Shown here: positions 4,279-7,627 of the stretch, in pieces
Position numbering within the stretch: position 1 is the stretch's first letter
Layout of the letters: each line of letters opens with the position of its first letter
From: Candidatus Curtissbacteria bacterium RIFCSPLOWO2_01_FULL_41_18
Lineage (GTDB): Bacteria; Patescibacteriota; Microgenomatia; Curtissbacterales; GWA2-41-24
Length of the DNA stretch: 7,627 nt
Direction: 5' to 3'
NCBI GenBank assembly: GCA_001776475.1
Contig: MFBQ01000021.1
Coordinates: forward strand, 674-8,300
The notes under the pieces: generated by a model
Seen by the model: the letters and a program-made list of their open reading frames with translations, nothing else
The model's database searches: none
What the model was told of the DNA's origin: nothing
Position numbers and translations under genes: made by a program

Positions 4279-5082
4279 ATGATCAGTACAATACTTGGAA
4301 CTAAAAGGGAAATGTCATCTAGGTTTACGCAGGCCGGCCAGCAAATTCCGGTTACTTTCATCGCGGCCGATTCCAATGTCGTAGTGGGTATTTTGCAGGA
4401 TAAAGTTATTTTGGGCTATGGCCAGAAGAAGAAAGCCAAGAAAACAGAAAATGCGTACCTTAAGGCAGTGGGTTTTGCTCCAAGATTTATTAAAGAAATA
4501 AAGCTTAAGACACCAAAAGACCAAACACTTCAAGACCCAACCCTCCAAACTCCAACACCGCAAGACACCACTCCCCAAATAAATGTAGGCGACAAAATAA
4601 CAGTTTCTATATTCGCTCCCGGTGATGAGATTAAGGTAACAGGTGTAACTAAGGGCCGTGGTTTTGCAGGCGTTGTAAAACGCTGGGGTTTTGCCGGTGG
4701 CCCCAAGACCCATGGCCAATCCGACCGTCATCGAGCCCCAGGTTCAATTGGTGCTGGTACTACCCCCGGCCGTGTTTTTAAGGGTAAAAAAATGGCTGGT
4801 CACATGGGCGCCCAACAATTGACCATTCGTGGCTTGGAAGTAATAGAGGTTGACACAGCGAAGAACTTATTAGTTGTTAAAGGTTCTGTTCCCGGCACCC
4901 AAAATGGACTTTTAATAATTGAGAAAACCGGCAAGGTTAAAGGTTATACACCGCCACCGCCACCCAAAGAAAAAGCCGCCGAAGGCGAGCCCCGCCAGGA
5001 AGGACGGGAGCAGGAAGAAGAAAAGGAAGAAACCAAGGAGCCAAAAGAGTCAGAGTCTGTTGAAAAAAAGGAGGAAAAATAA
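4279..5082 (+). CDS. rplC: 50S ribosomal protein L3, with insertion and acidic tail
   Basis: L3 is an early-assembly protein whose long loop reaches the peptidyl-transferase centre. The core is clear: KGRGFAGVVKRW (125-136), THGQSDRHRAPGSIG (144-158) and TPGRVFKGKKMAGHMG (162-177). At 267 aa it is about 58 longer than E. coli L3. The extra length is a Thr/Pro/Gln/Asp low-complexity insert at 77-100, built from degenerate repeats around 'CAAGAC' in the DNA, and a tail from 225: five prolines, then a Glu/Lys-rich stretch with 16 Glu against 10 Lys+Arg. The Gln residues of the E. coli GQNQTPG loop, including the PrmB-methylated one, are replaced (GAGTTPG). ATG 4279 has GAGGTAGGAAAG just upstream. 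The tail's AAGGAGG codons (5068-5074) double as the rplD ribosome-binding site; rplD begins on the next base after TAA. Confidence 0.97.
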   Translation: MISTILGTKREMSSRFTQAGQQIPVTFIAADSNVVVGILQDKVILGYGQKKKAKKTENAYLKAVGFAPRFIKEIKLKTPKDQTLQDPTLQTPTPQDTTPQINVGDKITVSIFAPGDEIKVTGVTKGRGFAGVVKRWGFAGGPKTHGQSDRHRAPGSIGAGTTPGRVFKGKKMAGHMGAQQLTIRGLEVIEVDTAKNLLVVKGSVPGTQNGLLIIEKTGKVKGYTPPPPPKEKAAEGEPRQEGREQEEEKEETKEPKESESVEKKEEK

Positions 5083-5853
5083 ATGCCGAAAAAAGCAAAG
5101 ACTGGAAAAACTAAACGAGCCAGACCTAAAAAGGTCGATAGAAAGTCTGCGACCCAAACCGTAAAGAAGTCAGCTGCTGCAACCAAACCTGGCGGAAAAG
5201 TTGCTGCTCAAAAAACAAGCACAAAAATTTCATCATTGACTGCCCAGGTATATGACATTAATGGTAAAAAACAAGGAACTATCAGCTTGCCCAAAGAAAT
5301 ATTTGCCAAAAAGCCAAATCAAAAACTCATCGCCCAGGCGCTTCATGTCTATTTTACCAACAGTACTGCACATTACGGCTCAACCAAAACCCGTTCCGAA
5401 GTTCGTGGAGGTGGCGCCAAACCTTGGCGCCAGAAAGGCACAGGCCGCGCAAGAGCAGGATCGAGGCGTTCTCCGCTGTGGGTCGGCGGCGCCACAACAT
5501 TTGGCCCAAAAGCAAGATATGTTCAGCTAGCTTTGCCTAAAAAAATGAAAAGATTAGCGCTTGTGACAGCACTTTCCGAAAAAGCCGAAGATGGCCAAAT
5601 TAAAGTGATTTCCAATCTTGAAAAGATCGGACCCAAAACAAGAGTCGTTGTTAATTTCTTAAAAAAACTGGAATCAAAAGGTTCAACCCTATTTGTTCTA
5701 TCTTCAAAAAATGAAAACGTCAAATTGGCAACACGTAATATCGAAAGTGTAACAGTCAATGTTGCAAATAACCTTAATGCTTATGAAATCGCCAAAAATC
5801 GGAATATTTTTCTCTCAAAGGAGGCCCTGGCCAATCTACCTGCTGGCAGATAG
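5083..5853 (+). CDS. rplD: 50S ribosomal protein L4, with basic N-terminal extension
   Basis: L4 binds 23S rRNA early in assembly, its extended loop lines the exit tunnel, and in some bacteria it represses its own operon. The core starts near residue 54 (AQVYDINGKKQGTISLP). The tunnel loop is clear at 104-134: TRSEVRGGGAKPW, RQKGTGRARAGSRRSPLW. The C-terminal Rossmann-like part ends LPAGR. The protein is 256 aa against about 201 in E. coli. The first ~51 residues are a Lys/Ala/Thr-rich extension with 14 Lys, 3 Arg and a single Asp, predicted to be disordered and rRNA-binding. The start is firm: ATG 5083 is the only Met in the extension, has AAGGAGG 8 nt upstream, and directly abuts the rplC stop. 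The acidic L3 tail and basic L4 head are adjacent in the operon. Confidence 0.97.
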   Translation: MPKKAKTGKTKRARPKKVDRKSATQTVKKSAAATKPGGKVAAQKTSTKISSLTAQVYDINGKKQGTISLPKEIFAKKPNQKLIAQALHVYFTNSTAHYGSTKTRSEVRGGGAKPWRQKGTGRARAGSRRSPLWVGGATTFGPKARYVQLALPKKMKRLALVTALSEKAEDGQIKVISNLEKIGPKTRVVVNFLKKLESKGSTLFVLSSKNENVKLATRNIESVTVNVANNLNAYEIAKNRNIFLSKEALANLPAGR

Positions 5854-5862
5854 ACAGTTATC

Positions 5863-6231
5863 ATGAAGCGATCATTTGTAATTAAACAAGCAGTTCTTTC
5901 GGAAAAAACCTATCGGCAAATGGAAGATGGTAAATACACTTTTTTGGTTAACAGATATGCCGACAAGAAGGCAATCGCCAAGGCTGTCGAAAATCAGTTT
6001 TCGGTAAAGGTAACAAAAGTCAATGTTTTGACTAAAGCTTCCAAAACGAAAAGAATCGCCAGAACGAGAAAAACAGTCAAAACTGCAAGCGGCAAGAAAG
6101 CCGTAGTCTATTTACAAAAGGGCCAAAGTATCACAATGCTCTCACCAAAGACTGCCGCCAAAGATAAAAAAGCAAAGGTTGACCAAGATAAGTCAAAAGA
6201 CAAAAATGAGGACAGCAGAAAGACGAAGTAA
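5863..6231 (+). CDS. rplW: 50S ribosomal protein L23
   Basis: L23 sits at the polypeptide exit and is the docking site for trigger factor and SRP. The family pattern is visible: an N-terminal VIKQAVLSEKTYRQME, the KYTFLVNRYADKKAIAKAVENQFSVKVTKVNVL block (residues 24-56), then the basic loop KTKRIARTRK and VVYLQKGQSI. It is 122 aa against ~100 in E. coli; the extra is a Lys/Asp-rich tail from about residue 95. ATG 5863 is 9 nt after the rplD stop. There is no ribosome-binding site within normal range; an AAAGGAGG lies 38 nt upstream (5817-5824) inside rplD, too far to act directly. Translation is probably coupled to rplD. Confidence 0.96.
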   Translation: MKRSFVIKQAVLSEKTYRQMEDGKYTFLVNRYADKKAIAKAVENQFSVKVTKVNVLTKASKTKRIARTRKTVKTASGKKAVVYLQKGQSITMLSPKTAAKDKKAKVDQDKSKDKNEDSRKTK

Positions 6232-6233
6232 CT

Positions 6234-7052
6234 ATGCCACTTAAAGTTTTTAAACCAAATACACCGGCGCAAAGATTTCGAACTCAAATTTCCTTTGGGG
6301 AAATTACTAAAACCAAACCTGAGAAATCTCTTCTTCAAAAACTTACAAAAACAGTTGGCAGATCAAAAGGCCGAGTTACAGCAAGGGGAAGAGGTGGTGG
6401 CCACAAAAGAAATTTAAGAGTTATTGATTTCAAACGAGACAAAAGAGATATTGCGGCCCTTGTAGCTGCTATCGAATATGATCCAAATCGCAGCGCCAAC
6501 ATTGCCCTTTTGCATTTTCAAGATGGCGAAAAAAGATATATTTTGGCACCGGATAGTCTTAGGGTTGGCGATAAAATCCAAGCTGCCCAGAAAACAGAAA
6601 TTAAAGCCGGCAATGCTATGCCACTGGGCAATATGCCAATTGGGACCTTGGTGCACAACATCGAGTTAATGCCAGGTGCTGGTGGGGCAATAGTTAGAAG
6701 CGCTGGTACTGCCGCTGTTGTTGCTGCCCGTGAAGGCACATGGGTTCATGTTAAGTTACCTTCAAAAGAAGTTAGAAAAATTCACGTCGCCTGTTTTGCT
6801 ACCATCGGCCAAGTAGGCAATTTAGATTGGAAAAATACAACTATCGGCAAAGCAGGTAGAACTCGCAATATGGGTAAAAGGCCGAAAGTGCGTGGAGTGG
6901 CGCAGGATCCAAGATCTCACCCCCACGGTGGTGGTGAGGGGAAATCCGGTACTGGTATGAATCCTAAAACGCCGACCGGCAAACCGGCATTCAAAAAAAC
7001 CCGAAATCGCAACAAACCATCAAGCAGGTTCATTTTACAACGAAGGAAGTAA
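6234..7052 (+). CDS. rplB: 50S ribosomal protein L2
   Basis: L2 is a primary 23S rRNA-binding protein needed for subunit association and peptidyl-transferase activity. The length is 272 aa and numbering runs in register with E. coli (273 aa). Visible landmarks are GRVTARGRGGGHKRNLRVIDF (about 46-66), Asp83, the GTLVHNIE and PGAGGAIVRSAGTAA blocks (137-160), Ser177 in PSKEVRKI, and HPHGGGEG (229-236) with His229 and His231. The residue before it is Ser228, where E. coli has the conserved Asp228, in the context AQDPRSHPHGGG. The C-terminus is basic (TRNRNKPSSRFILQRRK). ATG 6234 is 2 nt after the rplW stop with only weak ribosome-binding-site sequence, suggesting coupling. The stop is followed by an unusual 139-nt gap before rpsS. 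Confidence 0.98.
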   Translation: MPLKVFKPNTPAQRFRTQISFGEITKTKPEKSLLQKLTKTVGRSKGRVTARGRGGGHKRNLRVIDFKRDKRDIAALVAAIEYDPNRSANIALLHFQDGEKRYILAPDSLRVGDKIQAAQKTEIKAGNAMPLGNMPIGTLVHNIELMPGAGGAIVRSAGTAAVVAAREGTWVHVKLPSKEVRKIHVACFATIGQVGNLDWKNTTIGKAGRTRNMGKRPKVRGVAQDPRSHPHGGGEGKSGTGMNPKTPTGKPAFKKTRNRNKPSSRFILQRRK

Positions 7053-7055
7053 AAT

Positions 7056-7100
7056 ATGAGATTGCGAAGCAAGGCTAATATTTTATCTAGGAGGAAATGA
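7056..7100 (+). CDS. Mini-ORF 1 in the rplB-rpsS gap (14 codons)
   Basis: ATG 7056 is preceded by AAGGAAG (7043-7049) within the end of rplB and reads MRLRSKANILSRRK, then TGA. It is a basic peptide of no recognised family. Its last codons contain the AGGAGG that serves the next mini-ORF. It may be a coupling or leader peptide, or chance. Confidence 0.3.
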   Translation: MRLRSKANILSRRK

Positions 7101-7194
7101 AATGACGACTAGAGAAAATATCAAAGGAGCGCGAATTGCGAGGACGAAATCTCGCAATGCGACCTGCTGATATTTTGCAAAGGAGAAAGTAATG
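7074..7194 (+). repeat. Duplicated initiation region before rpsS
   Basis: GCTAATATTTT + AGGAGGAAA + AATG (7074-7104) is repeated, diverged, as GCTGATATTTT + AAGGAGAAA + AATG (7166-7194), ending at the rpsS start. Between them ATTGCGAG (7135-7142) pairs with CTCGCAAT (7151-7158) as a perfect 8-bp hairpin with an 8-nt loop. A second ATTGCGA at 7061-7067 could pair with the same right arm instead. Confidence 0.5.
7102..7170 (+). CDS. Mini-ORF 2 in the rplB-rpsS gap (22 codons)
   Basis: ATG 7102 has a full AGGAGG (7089-7094) 7 nt upstream, stronger than that of several ribosomal genes here. It reads MTTRENIKGARIARTKSR then NATC and TGA, a basic peptide I do not recognise. The ORF contains an 8-bp hairpin (7135-7158) and ends 21 nt before the rpsS start. 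Ribosomes translating it would open that hairpin, so a leader-peptide role is possible. It may also be a remnant of a duplicated initiation region. Confidence 0.4.
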   Translation: MTTRENIKGARIARTKSRNATC

Positions 7195-7476
7195 TCACGA
7201 TCTAGTAAAAAAGGTCCGTTTGTGGATCCAAAACTATTAAAAAAGGTTTTGAGCCAAAAAGCGTCTGGCAAAAAGGAAGCCATCAAAACCTGGGCCAGGT
7301 CTTGTCAAATTCCGCCGGATTTTGTCAATCACACTTTTGCCGTCCATAATGGCCGAACGTTTATATCCGTTTTCGTTTCAGAACCGATGGTTGGTCACCG
7401 CCTTGGCGAATTTGCACCGACCAGAACATTTCGGGGACACGGCAAAATAACCGAAAAATCATCAGCCAAAAAGTAA
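7192..7476 (+). CDS. rpsS: 30S ribosomal protein S19
   Basis: S19 lies in the head of the small subunit next to S13 and contacts A-site tRNA and the B1 bridge. The 94-aa product is of normal length (92 in E. coli) with the signature stretches MSRSSKKGPFVDPKLLKK, TWARSCQIPPDFVNHTFAVHNG and the C-terminal VGHRLGEFAPTRTFRGHG. The start ATG 7192 has AAAGGAG (7179-7185) 6 nt upstream. It is separated from rplB by 139 nt with two mini-ORFs and lies 5 nt before rplV. Confidence 0.98.
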   Translation: MSRSSKKGPFVDPKLLKKVLSQKASGKKEAIKTWARSCQIPPDFVNHTFAVHNGRTFISVFVSEPMVGHRLGEFAPTRTFRGHGKITEKSSAKK

Positions 7477-7481
7477 ATTGT

Positions 7482-7627
7482 ATGGAAGTAACAGCTACAG
7501 CAAAATATGTTCGAATATCGCCGCAAAAGGTGGGACTTGTTGTGGACCAAATAAAAAAAATGCCACCGTCAAAAGCAGTTACTATGCTTGATTTTATCAA
7601 TAAATCGGCGTCACTTGTTTTAAGAAA
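7482..7627 (+). CDS. rplV: 50S ribosomal protein L22, 5' part (3' end outside window)
   Basis: L22 binds 23S rRNA early in assembly and its hairpin lines the exit tunnel opposite L4. The visible 48 codons read MEVTATAKYVRISPQKVGLV, then VDQIKKMPPSKAVTMLDF and INKSASLVLRK, matching the family's N-terminal pattern (Ala-Lys/Arg-Tyr-Val-Arg-x-Ser-Pro-x-Lys, then the helix before the tunnel hairpin). The tunnel loop itself is beyond the window. ATG 7482 is 5 nt after the rpsS stop and lacks a clear ribosome-binding site, so translation is probably coupled to rpsS. Confidence 0.95.
   Translation, partial: MEVTATAKYVRISPQKVGLVVDQIKKMPPSKAVTMLDFINKSASLVLR

Noticed and set aside
4919..5186. Frame +1 and antisense ORFs across the rplC/rplD junction
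   Set aside because: They arise from the low-complexity Lys/Glu-rich coding sequence of the L3 tail and L4 head and have no independent support.
5852..5866. Frameshift or gene fusion between rplD and rplW
   Set aside because: L4 ends normally at a TAG stop and L23 begins at its expected N-terminus; both are complete.

Overview
This is a stretch of a bacterial chromosome at the junction of the 'str' and 'S10' translation loci. In order, all on the + strand: the 3' half of fusA (EF-G), a small unknown gene, tuf (EF-Tu), a 759-nt gap, rpsJ (S10), a 475-nt gap, then rplC-rplD-rplW-rplB-(139 nt)-rpsS-rplV, with rplV cut by the window end. This is the ancestral bacterial fusA-tuf-rpsJ-rplC-rplD-rplW-rplB-rpsS-rplV order. 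The moderate-to-low GC, the Lys-rich extensions on several ribosomal proteins and the short palindromic repeats of the 'TCCTTCG...CGCTCAGGA' type fit a candidate-phyla-radiation (Patescibacteria, Microgenomates-like) genome. That placement is an inference from style, not a phylogenetic result. tuf and rpsJ both end in TGA, and the tuf stop is followed at once by an intrinsic terminator, so TGA is a normal stop here (not the UGA=Gly code of Gracilibacteria/Absconditabacteria).

The genes are ordinary translation machinery: EF-Tu delivers aminoacyl-tRNA, EF-G drives translocation, and S10, L3, L4, L23, L2, S19 and L22 are core ribosomal proteins. L3 has a Thr/Pro/Gln insertion and an acidic C-terminal tail, L4 a strongly basic N-terminal extension, and L23 a charged tail. 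L2 has Ser where E. coli has Asp228. rplC to rplB are packed with 0-9 nt gaps and are clearly co-transcribed.

The unusual part is the DNA between genes. (a) tuf-rpsJ holds a terminator with an overlapping candidate promoter, a ~229-nt nested inverted-repeat element, a small gene with a strong ribosome-binding site broken by an in-frame TGA, and a palindromic repeat just before the rpsJ ribosome-binding site. (b) rpsJ-rplC holds a second, diverged copy of the last 21 codons of rpsJ plus stop, 149 nt downstream of the first. Between the copies is a long hairpin whose outer arms derive from the same rpsJ segment. It also holds another ~127-nt inverted-repeat element, a second short palindromic repeat, and a leader-like pair of overlapping hairpins ending in an intrinsic terminator just before rplC. 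(c) rplB-rpsS holds two mini-ORFs with good ribosome-binding sites and a duplicated initiation region. The best candidates for something undescribed are the duplicated rpsJ end with its hairpin, the putative attenuator before rplC, and the large inverted-repeat element after tuf. All of these are readings from sequence only; no folding, alignment or database search was run.
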